From assembly GCF_017329565.1 (NCBI RefSeq), contig NZ_JAFMTT010000008.1: a DNA stretch of 64,000 nucleotides. The stretch is one strand, 5' to 3'. The number at the start of each line of letters is the position of its first letter. Position 1 is the first letter of the stretch. The stretch comes from Alicyclobacillus mali (lineage in GTDB: Bacteria; Bacillota; Bacilli; Alicyclobacillales; Alicyclobacillaceae). The notes beneath the pieces are model-generated. The model was not told the origin of the DNA and did no database searches. It saw only the letters and a program-made list of their open reading frames with translations. Below, piece by piece: positions 34,886 through 42,769 of this stretch. The translations under genes were made by a program, and so were the position numbers.

Positions 34886-35392
34886 ATGAGAGTATCGCTC
34901 TTCGTCGATGGCGCGAATTACTACTATATGCAGCGCGATAAGCTGAAGTGGACCATCGACGCACAGAAGTTGTTGGAGTGGGCCAAGGGCAAGGGCGAAC
35001 TGGTGGACGCGTTCTACTATATAGGAAGAAGTTCTCCGAGCGACGTCAGGGAGCAGAAATATTTGGATATGCTCGCGTACAGCGGCTATTCCATCGTGAC
35101 CAAAGATATCAAGGAAATCGTTCAGGAGGACGGTTCCATCACGAGGAAGGCCAATCTGGACATCGAGATTGTGCTCGACATGTTCAACACCATCGACAAT
35201 TACGACATGGCCATCCTTGTAAGCGGAGACGGTGACTTTGAGCGGGCCCTGCAGCTTTTGCGGGCGCGCGGCAAAAAATTCATCGTGCTCTCCACCGCCG
35301 GATTTATCGCGTCCGAACTGCGCATGGTGGCTGGAATGCACTTCATCGACGTGAACACCCTGCGCGATCAGCTGGAGCGCGTGATGACCTGA
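34886..35392 (+). CDS. NYN-domain protein (LabA/DUF88-type, PIN-like nuclease fold)
   Basis: About 168 residues forming a single NYN domain. The acidic active-site set is visible: D in SLFVDGANYYY (near residue 8), D/E around KANLDIEIVLDMF and D in LVSGDGDFERALQLL. The end LSTAGFIASELRMVAGMHFI is typical of LabA-like proteins. The family is predicted to cleave RNA with bound metal. GTG at 34883 and ATG at 34886 are adjacent alternatives after AAAGGAG. Its 3' end overlaps the convergent MFS gene by 25 bases. Confidence 0.85.
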   Translation: MRVSLFVDGANYYYMQRDKLKWTIDAQKLLEWAKGKGELVDAFYYIGRSSPSDVREQKYLDMLAYSGYSIVTKDIKEIVQEDGSITRKANLDIEIVLDMFNTIDNYDMAILVSGDGDFERALQLLRARGKKFIVLSTAGFIASELRMVAGMHFIDVNTLRDQLERVMT

Positions 35393-36546
35393 GATGCCGG
35401 CGCGCGACCGGGCGCGAGCGCGAACGTGAGGGCGCAGGCGACCAAACTCGTCGCGGCGACGGCGAGGAAGCCGCGGCTGAGGCCGACGTGATCGCCCAGC
35501 CAACCGACGACGGCGGGCCCGCCGAACATGCCGACGGCGTAGATGGCCTGATAGAAGCCCATCGCCGTCGCGCGGCGGCCCGCCTCGATGTGGCGGATGG
35601 CGAGGCCCATGAGCACGGGCATGCACAGCCCTTGGCCAAAGCCGTTCACGGCCTGGGTCAGATACAGGAGCGGCAGGGCGTGGCAGAGCGGAATCGCCGC
35701 GGTAAAGAGCGCCGCGATGGCGAAGCCGCTCGCCACCACGTTGCGCTCGCCGATCCAGCGCGAGAATAGGCTGCCGCTGAAGTACGACGCGATGGCGTTC
35801 GGGAGCGTGGCGGCGAGGGTGAGCCAGCTGAGATCGGCCTTGTTCGCGCCGAGGTACGTCGCCTGCTCTGGCGTGAATCCGAACATCGTGGTGAAGGTGA
35901 CGACCTGCGCGAGCACCGCGAGGAACGACACGCCGAGGACAATGCGATCCCGCCCGACGGTCAGCATGTCGGCGACGCGGATGCCGCCGTGATCGCGGGC
36001 GGGGGGGTTGTCGACGACGAAACAGGCGAGAAGGGTGGCTGCGAGTCCACCGCCGGCGCCGAGCCAGAAGGCCGCGTGCCAGCCGTACCGTTCTGCAATC
36101 ACGCCGCCGAGTGTGGACGCCGCGAGCTGGCCGATGGACGTGTAGAAGCTGAGAACGCCCATCGCTTTGGGTGCCTCCTGGGGCTCGTGATAGCTTGCGT
36201 AGAGCACGGTGAAGACGACCCAGCAACCGGCTGCGATTCCGGCGAGAAGGCGGAACACGAGCGCCCAGAGAACAGAGTGGGTGACGGCGAAGCCGAGGCT
36301 CGACAGCATGCCGATGGCGCCGCCCGCGATGACGAAGGGCTTCCGGGTACGAATTTTGTCGGACCACACGCCGATGGGCACCCGCACGAACATCTGCGAG
36401 AAGCCATACGAGCCTACCACCATTCCGGCCATGCTGAGCGATCCCCCGATGGCAACGACGTACGGCGACAGGAGCGGCACGTACGTGTAGGTCGAAAACC
36501 AGTACAGCGCCGTCACGGCGTAAAACAGCGGGATACGGTTGCCCAT
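35368..36546 (-). CDS. MFS transporter (YfcJ/YhhS-like)
   Basis: Major facilitator with 12 predicted helices. It carries the loop 2-3 motif VRVPIGVWSDKIRTRKPFVI, a helix 4/5 segment FRLLAGIAAGCWVVFTVLYA, and GQLAASTLGGVIAERYGWHA. The start is taken at the ATG at 36546 (MGNRIPLFYAVTALYW), with AAGGA about 10 bases upstream. The open frame extends 91 codons further without a binding site and overlaps small genes. The substrate is unknown. A 33-aa ORF is divergent from it, 34 bases away. Confidence 0.8.
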   Translation of the reverse strand: MGNRIPLFYAVTALYWFSTYTYVPLLSPYVVAIGGSLSMAGMVVGSYGFSQMFVRVPIGVWSDKIRTRKPFVIAGGAIGMLSSLGFAVTHSVLWALVFRLLAGIAAGCWVVFTVLYASYHEPQEAPKAMGVLSFYTSIGQLAASTLGGVIAERYGWHAAFWLGAGGGLAATLLACFVVDNPPARDHGGIRVADMLTVGRDRIVLGVSFLAVLAQVVTFTTMFGFTPEQATYLGANKADLSWLTLAATLPNAIASYFSGSLFSRWIGERNVVASGFAIAALFTAAIPLCHALPLLYLTQAVNGFGQGLCMPVLMGLAIRHIEAGRRATAMGFYQAIYAVGMFGGPAVVGWLGDHVGLSRGFLAVAATSLVACALTFALAPGRAPASQVITRSS

Positions 36547-36580
36547 GGGGCGGCCATCCTTTCCATGCGAGGTGTGTGTC

Positions 36581-36682
36581 ATGCAAGCGATGTTTGAACT
36601 TCTGGGCCTCGCGATGCTGGGCTTGTTCATCTGGAGAAGTGCACAAGCGGAGCGCGACAAGCGAAGGAATCGGCGTTCATGA
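36581..36682 (+). CDS. 33-aa small membrane protein
   Basis: MQAMFELLGLAMLGLFIWRS, then a basic tail ending RNRRS. It would be a single hydrophobic helix with a positively charged end (Cin topology). GAGGTG lies about 6 bases before the ATG. The TGA stop overlaps the first base of a good terminator hairpin, strong evidence for a dedicated short transcript. It is divergent from the MFS gene. Confidence 0.55.
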   Translation: MQAMFELLGLAMLGLFIWRSAQAERDKRRNRRS

Positions 36683-36871
36683 CCCGCCCCATGGCGGGTT
36701 TTGTTGATCATCCCCGTGTTTCCACTTGCGCTCGCCGATGCCAAAGCCCCACTGGAGAAAGGCCGGGGTGATGCACAGGAAAAGAAGGCCCCAGCGCGCC
36801 GTGATGGCCGAGATCGCAAGGCATGCCACCGGGATGGCGATGGAGAGGATGCGCAGCCAGTTCCGATTCAT
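36677..36871 (-). CDS. Small two-helix membrane protein, 64 aa
   Basis: MNRNWLRILSIAIPVACLAI starts the first predicted helix (6-25); the second spans about 28-46 and a hydrophilic tail ends in PPWGGS. The ATG at 36871 follows GAGGTGAG. A perfect TATAAT lies at 36906-36901 on the minus strand without a good -35. It converges on the 33-aa ORF and its last codons lie within that gene's terminator. No function recognised. Confidence 0.6.
   Translation of the reverse strand: MNRNWLRILSIAIPVACLAISAITARWGLLFLCITPAFLQWGFGIGERKWKHGDDQQNPPWGGS
36682..36702 (+). terminator. Terminator overlapping the stop of the 33-aa ORF
   Basis: A perfect 7-bp stem ACCCGCC / GGCGGGT (36682-36688 with 36693-36699) with a CCAT loop is followed by TTTTG. 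Confidence 0.75.
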
Positions 36872-37051
36872 GCGCCTCACCTCGATTCGGTAACGGTTTC
36901 ATTATAGCGCGGGAGTGGGAGGACGATCGCGTCATTCTTTCCGTGGCGAGGCTCAATCAGAAAAAGTTGTCGGCATGAGGAAGGATTTCGGATGTTCTCG
37001 TCGAATTTTCAATTCCTCAGCAGGTCGAAATAGGGAAGTAGGTGAACTGCC

Positions 37052-38146
37052 GTGTCGAGACAGCGCCGACTCATTTCGATTGTTGGGGTTTCTGCTTGGA
37101 ACGGAATTCCCATCGAAGATAGGGGGATGGGTGCATATCAGCGCCTGTTGGCACATCTGGCGGATGACATCGAGAGATCGGTTGAGATGACCCTCTTTTT
37201 CGGAGCAAAGAAATTGCCGAATTATCATAAGGACCATGTTGAGCACCATCTCCTTGTACCAGACTCCGATGAAGCGGTCATCGCAGCAAAGGCCATTCAG
37301 GAAGTGACGCGCAGGGCGGGCCACGCGTGCATCTTCAACGAGGAACAGGATCGGATCAGGGGACTTGATCCATACGACAGCACGAAATTCGTCAGGCACG
37401 GTTTACCGTCGTTGTTGGAGAGAATTCGAAAGATCGTGGAATTTGAATTTCCAAATGACCCAAACGATCCAACGGTGCTTGTGAACGTGACTTCCGGATA
37501 CAAAGCGATAACGCCGTACACCTCGGCCATGGCATTCCTTTACCGTCTGCCGTTGATATACAAGTATGAGCGAAGTCCTGCCATCCTCGTCATGCGTCCT
37601 TTGCCGGTGGAGTTAGATACGCGGATTGTGGAGGCTTGCTATGAAACATTCGCTCAGTTGCGTCACGGTGCGAGTGTGGCCGAGTGGCAAGACAGCGAGG
37701 AGTATCGGAAATTGCTGCGACTCGGATACATTGACGAAGTCGATGACGTATGTGCGTTGAACGGTACCGGAAGTCTGCTGCTCTTCGCGTTTGAGCGTGA
37801 CGCGGTTGTGGTAGACATCACCCAAGAGGCGAAAGAGGCGGTGATGAACAGCGTCGAATTGGGCGACCGAATCTTCAAATTCGCGCGAGACCATCAATTG
37901 CGGAGCAACAAGACCGAGTTGAAGAGTGATCACATGGTGTTCGACGACGGGAATAACCCGTATCGGATCTTTTACGAAAATGGAACTGTCCCGCGGATCT
38001 ATGGAGCGTATGCGAATCACGACGTGTACGAGCGTCAACTTCGAAAACCCAAAACCAACCATTATGTCTACGAACGTGTGAAAATCGTCCGAAGGCGGGA
38101 CGCCTATGCCGTGGAGCAGCTTCTCAGTCCTGGCAGGACCGTTTGA
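37052..38146 (+). CDS. CARF effector with RelE-like C-terminal domain (Cami1-like)
   Basis: First gene of the type III-B operon, 364 aa. Residues 1-180 form a CARF-type sensor: VNVTSGYKAITPYTSAMAFL (144-163) is the conserved ligand-loop motif of APE2256-type CRISPR proteins, followed by LPLIYKYE. Residues about 190-260 look like a winged-helix linker (LRHGASVAEWQDSEEYRKLL). Residues about 265-364 resemble RelE/ParE mRNA interferases: GDRIFKFARD, the strand NNPYRIFYENGTVPRIYGAY, HDVYERQL and a basic end. CARF-wHTH-RelE is the arrangement of Cami1, a cyclic-oligoadenylate-activated RelE nuclease. The RelE call is inference from pattern, not from a search. It starts with GTG; AGGTGA lies upstream. 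The csx1-like gene follows 14 bases on. Confidence 0.7.
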   Translation: MSRQRRLISIVGVSAWNGIPIEDRGMGAYQRLLAHLADDIERSVEMTLFFGAKKLPNYHKDHVEHHLLVPDSDEAVIAAKAIQEVTRRAGHACIFNEEQDRIRGLDPYDSTKFVRHGLPSLLERIRKIVEFEFPNDPNDPTVLVNVTSGYKAITPYTSAMAFLYRLPLIYKYERSPAILVMRPLPVELDTRIVEACYETFAQLRHGASVAEWQDSEEYRKLLRLGYIDEVDDVCALNGTGSLLLFAFERDAVVVDITQEAKEAVMNSVELGDRIFKFARDHQLRSNKTELKSDHMVFDDGNNPYRIFYENGTVPRIYGAYANHDVYERQLRKPKTNHYVYERVKIVRRRDAYAVEQLLSPGRTV

Positions 38147-38160
38147 AAAGGAGGACAACC

Positions 38161-39495
38161 ATGACGAAGCGATGCATCTACCTCACCTTTGTGGGCGGAA
38201 ACGTGCCTCGAGAGACGAACTATCGGTGGGGGGACGAAGTCTCGACCAACCGTTACTTTCAGCTCACGGCGCTCGATTGGATGCGGCGCAGCGTAATTCC
38301 TTTTCATCCCGACGAGGTTTGGGTGGTATTGACAAAGAGGGCGCGGGAGTTGTGGGGAACTGCTCCTGAAGAAGGCAAGTTGTCACTTCGCGAGCAGCTC
38401 TATGCCCAGGCTGAGCACATGGGGATTCTCATCAAGGAGGTGGATTTCGACCAGGAACCATGCGATCAAAGCGTGTGGAGGAATTTTGATGTTCTGGTAC
38501 GCAAGTTGGCGGAGGTTTCGGAAGATCTTCGTTCCGAGGCCGAGGTTCGCCTCGCCGTGGACGTCACGCACTCCTTTCGTTACTTTCCTATGCTTGTTCT
38601 CACTTTGCTCCATTACGCACATGTCGTTCAAGGTGCGGAACTGGATCTTATCCTGTACGCTGTTGAAACCGGCGATGTCCTCGATTTGACGGCGCTCGCG
38701 CAGTTGCAGCAATGGGTTCTTGAGATGCACCGCGCACTGAAAGGACCGGACGCAAGCGGTGTCGAGCGACTCGTCAGAGAAGTGAAAGAATCCGTCGCCG
38801 GCCGAGATCGGTCGAGAAGAAGCTTGCTCGGTCCTCTGCAGACGTTTTCCGAGAAATGGAACATGTTGTGGGAAGCCTTGCGCCTGACCAAACACTTCGA
38901 GGTCTCCTCCGCTGCTAGCGCAACAATCGAGGCCTTGGAGGAGTGTGAGCGTTGCTTTATGCAACACGAGGATGAGATGGTGGATTTCTTGCCGCTGTCG
39001 AGAATATTAAAGCAAGTGCGCGAGCAAATCGAACCCCTTTGTGAGAAGGAATGGATGCCGCTCATGCTCGCTATGGTGCGCTGGTATTTGGACCGCGGTA
39101 TGATTCATCAAGCATACACAACGATGAGGGAATTATACATCACAGAGGCGTGTATCCTGGCGGGTGTGAACGTGTTCGATCATGACAAACGAGAGGCTTT
39201 AAAAAACCTGGCATACGCACAACGCGGCGAAGCGAAACGAGCAAGTGACGAAAATGAGTCATTTTCTGCTATCATCTCCGAACTTTCGCAAGAGCAACGA
39301 GCTGACATATCGGCATTTCAAAACCAGTTTAACGCAGATATTGACGCTGTTAGCCAATATCGAAACCAATTGAATCACGGTTTTTTTCAGAAAAATCTCC
39401 CTAAGACCCGAGAGACAAAGTTTCGCGATCGACTTTTAGAATTCGTAAGGCATCTTGAGGATTTTAAGAAACCCCGGGAGGGCGGTCATATATGA
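38161..39495 (+). CDS. Csx1/Csx2-type CARF-HEPN RNase (TM1812 family)
   Basis: 444 aa. The N-terminal CARF domain starts KRCIYLTFVGGN and contains the diagnostic DVTHSFRYFPMLVLTLL (134-150) of TM1812/Csx2 proteins. The C-terminal helical region ends in a HEPN domain with the RNase motif R401-NQLN-H406. The family is allosterically activated by cyclic oligoadenylates made by Cas10 and then cleaves RNA nonspecifically. AAGGAGG six bases before the ATG at 38161 fixes the start, as the longer frame has none. Its last codons overlap cmr1 (ATGA), so it is translated together with the Cmr complex. Confidence 0.88.
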   Translation: MTKRCIYLTFVGGNVPRETNYRWGDEVSTNRYFQLTALDWMRRSVIPFHPDEVWVVLTKRARELWGTAPEEGKLSLREQLYAQAEHMGILIKEVDFDQEPCDQSVWRNFDVLVRKLAEVSEDLRSEAEVRLAVDVTHSFRYFPMLVLTLLHYAHVVQGAELDLILYAVETGDVLDLTALAQLQQWVLEMHRALKGPDASGVERLVREVKESVAGRDRSRRSLLGPLQTFSEKWNMLWEALRLTKHFEVSSAASATIEALEECERCFMQHEDEMVDFLPLSRILKQVREQIEPLCEKEWMPLMLAMVRWYLDRGMIHQAYTTMRELYITEACILAGVNVFDHDKREALKNLAYAQRGEAKRASDENESFSAIISELSQEQRADISAFQNQFNADIDAVSQYRNQLNHGFFQKNLPKTRETKFRDRLLEFVRHLEDFKKPREGGHI

Positions 39496-40922
39496 AGAGG
39501 CCGCCGAATATTCAGCTTCCTCTGGTGCAGAAAGAACTGGATTACCTGACGAGCGCTCACATCCGTACTCTCACACCAGTGATTGGTGCGGGCGTGCACT
39601 CCCAAAAAGCGGACAGAAGCCATCCGGTGCGCGGGGAGACAGTGCGCGGACATCTGCGGTTCTGGTGGCGCACGGTGTCTCAATCTGGGCCATTAGATCA
39701 GTGGATCGATAAATTGCGGGCAGAGGAGGCGCGCAAACGCTCGCTTCCCAAATTGCCGTCCATGGAAGAACTCGATCCGATCGAACGATTGCGCATTCGC
39801 GAAGCCACGATTTGGGGGAGTTCAAGCAGGGCCGGATTGCTGGCTGTGCAAGTGCAAAACCGCGAGTGGGAGCATCGTGATGTGCGGCGCAGATCAGCAG
39901 GGAACGTCGTTGAGGCCTTGGCGTCGCTGATGGGCGTCTCCGTTAAAGGAGGTGCATCATCGCTCGGTTACGCAGCTTTTTCCCTGCAAGTGAGTCAAAA
40001 CGATACTCCTGGTGCCTTCTCCGAAGTCGGAATGGGCTCTTTTAACGTGAAGATTGTCTGGAATCCGTGGGCACGGCACTTGTGCGACACGGTCAAAGAC
40101 CAGGTGGGGCGCGAAGTTCTAGAAGCGCTCTGGAGATGGATTCATTTTGGGGGACTTGGCATGCGTTGGCGGAGAGGTTTTGGGGCGCTGATTTCCGATG
40201 ATGTCCCGGGTGTTCCGCGTCATTTGGACGAGCTTCGAGATCACCTGCGTTCGCATCCATCCGCAGGTCAGCCTGCCGTATGCGCCGTACTGGTTAAACC
40301 GTCGAACCCACATCGGCGGAGAAACACGTCGGAAACGGCTGTGTGGGACGGGTGGGAGGACTGTTTACAGCCGCTGCAGCAATATCGACAACCCAGACAG
40401 CCGAAGAACGGGCCAACGCGTAGCTTCACGAAGACCCCGTGGCCCGAGGCCAGCGTCATCCGGGCCATTCATCGCGGCCGAGGCAACCCGAAGAACGGAG
40501 CATTACGGTTTCCGCGTGCCGTGCTTGGTCTTCCAGTTGTATTCCAATTCAAGGGTGAGTCGACGCCGAACGCCGAACTGAGGCCGGACAAAAGTGGGAA
40601 TCCTTTGTTGGGTCGACTTCCCAGTCCTTTCATCTTGAGACCGGTCCGCATCGGCGACGCCGTCTACCCGTTGTGTGTTTGGCTCGAGTCCCCACTGCCA
40701 TCGCACCAGGAGCATGGATTTGTTCGAATGTCTTTAAAAGTAGGTTCGATGGCTCCGATCACCGTGCCTGCGACAGCCGCGCTCTCAGCGATGGAAGACC
40801 GTTTCAAGGCCCTAGAGGGGGGCGAGGTGCGGTTCGAGAAGACGAGCGACGCCTTAGCCGATTTTCTTCGCCATCTGCGCAAGCAAGGTTTTGAGGTTCT
40901 CTATCGTTCCGACGCTACTTGA
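39492..40922 (+). CDS. cmr1: Type III-B Cmr1 (RAMP protein)
   Basis: Subunit at the 3' end of the Cmr effector, binding crRNA and target RNA. The N-terminal RAMP signature is the Arg-rich strand GETVRGHLRFWWRT (residues 48-61). The second RAMP domain carries GGLGMRWRRGFGALISDD, a Gly-rich loop. At 476 aa it is within the range of Cmr1 (350-480). It starts by overlapping the csx1-like stop codon and ends overlapping cmr2 (TTGA). It carries an additional C-terminal section with LPSPFILRPVRIGDAVYPL. Confidence 0.9.
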   Translation: MKRPPNIQLPLVQKELDYLTSAHIRTLTPVIGAGVHSQKADRSHPVRGETVRGHLRFWWRTVSQSGPLDQWIDKLRAEEARKRSLPKLPSMEELDPIERLRIREATIWGSSSRAGLLAVQVQNREWEHRDVRRRSAGNVVEALASLMGVSVKGGASSLGYAAFSLQVSQNDTPGAFSEVGMGSFNVKIVWNPWARHLCDTVKDQVGREVLEALWRWIHFGGLGMRWRRGFGALISDDVPGVPRHLDELRDHLRSHPSAGQPAVCAVLVKPSNPHRRRNTSETAVWDGWEDCLQPLQQYRQPRQPKNGPTRSFTKTPWPEASVIRAIHRGRGNPKNGALRFPRAVLGLPVVFQFKGESTPNAELRPDKSGNPLLGRLPSPFILRPVRIGDAVYPLCVWLESPLPSHQEHGFVRMSLKVGSMAPITVPATAALSAMEDRFKALEGGEVRFEKTSDALADFLRHLRKQGFEVLYRSDAT

Positions 40923-42769
40923 AGGACGTGGTGTACTTGCAGAAGTATCTGCTTTCCATCGCCCTGGGACCGGTACAGGATTTCGTTCAAGCGGCGCGTC
41001 GAACACGGGATCTGTGGTTCGGGTCTTATTTGCTATCCGACGTGTCCAAGTGCGTCGCAGCAAGCCTCGTGGAAGACGGTGCCACGCTGATCTTCCCGCA
41101 TAAGGAGAGCTTGAGCGGCTCTCAGGCTGTCGCGAATAAAATCCTGGCCGTGTTCGAAGGAGAGTCCGTGGTTCGTGTCCTGGACCGGGCTCATCAAGCC
41201 GCTACCACGTGGTTACGTGAAACGGCACAAACAGCAGTTCAAGCCTTGCAAAGGGAGCTTTCATCCCGCCGCGATGTGTTCGACGAAGCGCACTTTTTCC
41301 GTCAGGTCGATGACTTTCTCGAATTCTACGCGGCGTGGGTGCCGATGACGGATACATACGATCGCGACCGGCGGCGCGTTGAAGGGATTCTGGCGGCCCG
41401 CAAGATGCTTCGGAACTTTGACCCCAACGAAGGGGCGCGAGTGCCGAAATCGAGCTTGGACGGCGTTCGAGAATCGGTCCTGCGCATCTCCACGAACGAC
41501 GCCTTAATCGAACGTGCGCTACGGAGAATGGGCATCCGACCCGGGGAAGCCCTCGACGCGATGGGGCTCATCAAGCGTCTGAGTGGTCAACGGCCATACC
41601 CATCGGTCGTGCGCGTCGCTGTAGACAGCTGGATTCAGGCGGGCATGTCCGACGAGCGCTTTCGAGTGCAACTCGGGCGGGTCTCCGAGACATTGGAACG
41701 CGTCCTCATAGAGGCACCTGAATTGGACGTGGTGTCATCCGCGAGGGGCCGCGACGGATCCGAGGTCTATGTGCCGGATCATTACGAAAACTTCCCATAC
41801 GATGGGAAGGCCCTCTTGGAAGGCTTTTTTGAGCAAGAAGAGTTCCGGCAGTTACAGGAGCAGTATCCCGGTCTGGCGGATGAGTTAAAGCGCGTGGTGA
41901 CTCGGTTGCGAGAGATTCGGGGATGTTCGCCTCAGCCCTATCTCGCCGTGTTGATGGCCGATGGAGATCGGATGGGCGTTCAAATCGACCGAATGACAAC
42001 TCCCGACGACCATTCGAACTTCAGCTATCGCGTGTCGGAGTTCGCGCGGCGGGCGCAGGACGTGATCGTCCAACACCGTGGGGTTCCGGTCTACGCGGGA
42101 GGCGACGACGTGTTCGCGTTTCTGCCCATCGAAACTTGCCTGCGGGCTGCAGACGCACTGCGGAAGCTTTTCGAAGAGAAGGTGGCATCCGCCGTCGCGA
42201 GTGACAAGCCTTCTTTGTCTGTTGGGATCGCCATTGGATATTGCCGAGAAGACCTGGGTTATCTTCGCCAACTCGCGCAACAGGCGGAGCATGAGGCCAA
42301 GGAGCCGGACCGAAATGGGCTCTGCGTGCTCGTGCAAACGCGTTCGGGCGGCGATCCGATTCGGGTTCGGTGCCGGTGGGACGAAGACCCTGTGCCGCGC
42401 ATGGAGCGGCTGGCCGCGTGGCATCAGAGGTCGGAGATTGCGCACACCACAGGATATGTCCTTGAGCAGATTGGTCGCCTGTACGGCGGCGCCGCGGACG
42501 AGGACATCGTGGCGGGTGAACTGCGGCGAGCACTGTCTCGCCGGACGGTGGCGGGTGAGCGCCGGTTTGCCGACGACGTCATGGACGACATCACCTCACT
42601 GTTTCGATCGCGTTTCCTCGCGCGGCAGGCTCTGCAGGATGGAGCGGCAACCGCCGCGCTTCAGGATTGCGCTTCGTGGTTGAAATTTGGTCACTGGTTG
42701 GCAAGTCACGCGGAACCTGAGGCGTGGCAGAACGTTGAGATCCGCGCCGGCGAGGAGGTGGACACGTGA
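40919..42769 (+). CDS. cmr2: Type III-B Cmr2 (Cas10), cyclase-active, no HD domain
   Basis: Large subunit that makes cyclic oligoadenylates when target RNA binds. The protein opens directly with YLLSIALGPVQDFVQAARRT, the usual start of the first palm domain, so the N-terminal HD DNase domain is absent. The palm domain has AVLMADGDRMG (343-353) and the intact GGDD (394-397) in YAGGDDVFAF. No CxxC zinc knuckle is present. At 616 aa it is short for Cas10. Start: TTG at 40919 overlaps the cmr1 stop (TTGA); GTG codons a few residues on are alternatives. Expected output is second-messenger signalling to the two CARF effectors upstream, not DNA cleavage. Confidence 0.92.
   Translation: MKDVVYLQKYLLSIALGPVQDFVQAARRTRDLWFGSYLLSDVSKCVAASLVEDGATLIFPHKESLSGSQAVANKILAVFEGESVVRVLDRAHQAATTWLRETAQTAVQALQRELSSRRDVFDEAHFFRQVDDFLEFYAAWVPMTDTYDRDRRRVEGILAARKMLRNFDPNEGARVPKSSLDGVRESVLRISTNDALIERALRRMGIRPGEALDAMGLIKRLSGQRPYPSVVRVAVDSWIQAGMSDERFRVQLGRVSETLERVLIEAPELDVVSSARGRDGSEVYVPDHYENFPYDGKALLEGFFEQEEFRQLQEQYPGLADELKRVVTRLREIRGCSPQPYLAVLMADGDRMGVQIDRMTTPDDHSNFSYRVSEFARRAQDVIVQHRGVPVYAGGDDVFAFLPIETCLRAADALRKLFEEKVASAVASDKPSLSVGIAIGYCREDLGYLRQLAQQAEHEAKEPDRNGLCVLVQTRSGGDPIRVRCRWDEDPVPRMERLAAWHQRSEIAHTTGYVLEQIGRLYGGAADEDIVAGELRRALSRRTVAGERRFADDVMDDITSLFRSRFLARQALQDGAATAALQDCASWLKFGHWLASHAEPEAWQNVEIRAGEEVDT

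Noticed and set aside
36872..37051. A CRISPR array next to the Cmr genes
   Set aside because: Only one repeat-like stretch is visible; there are no regularly spaced copies here or beyond 46450.
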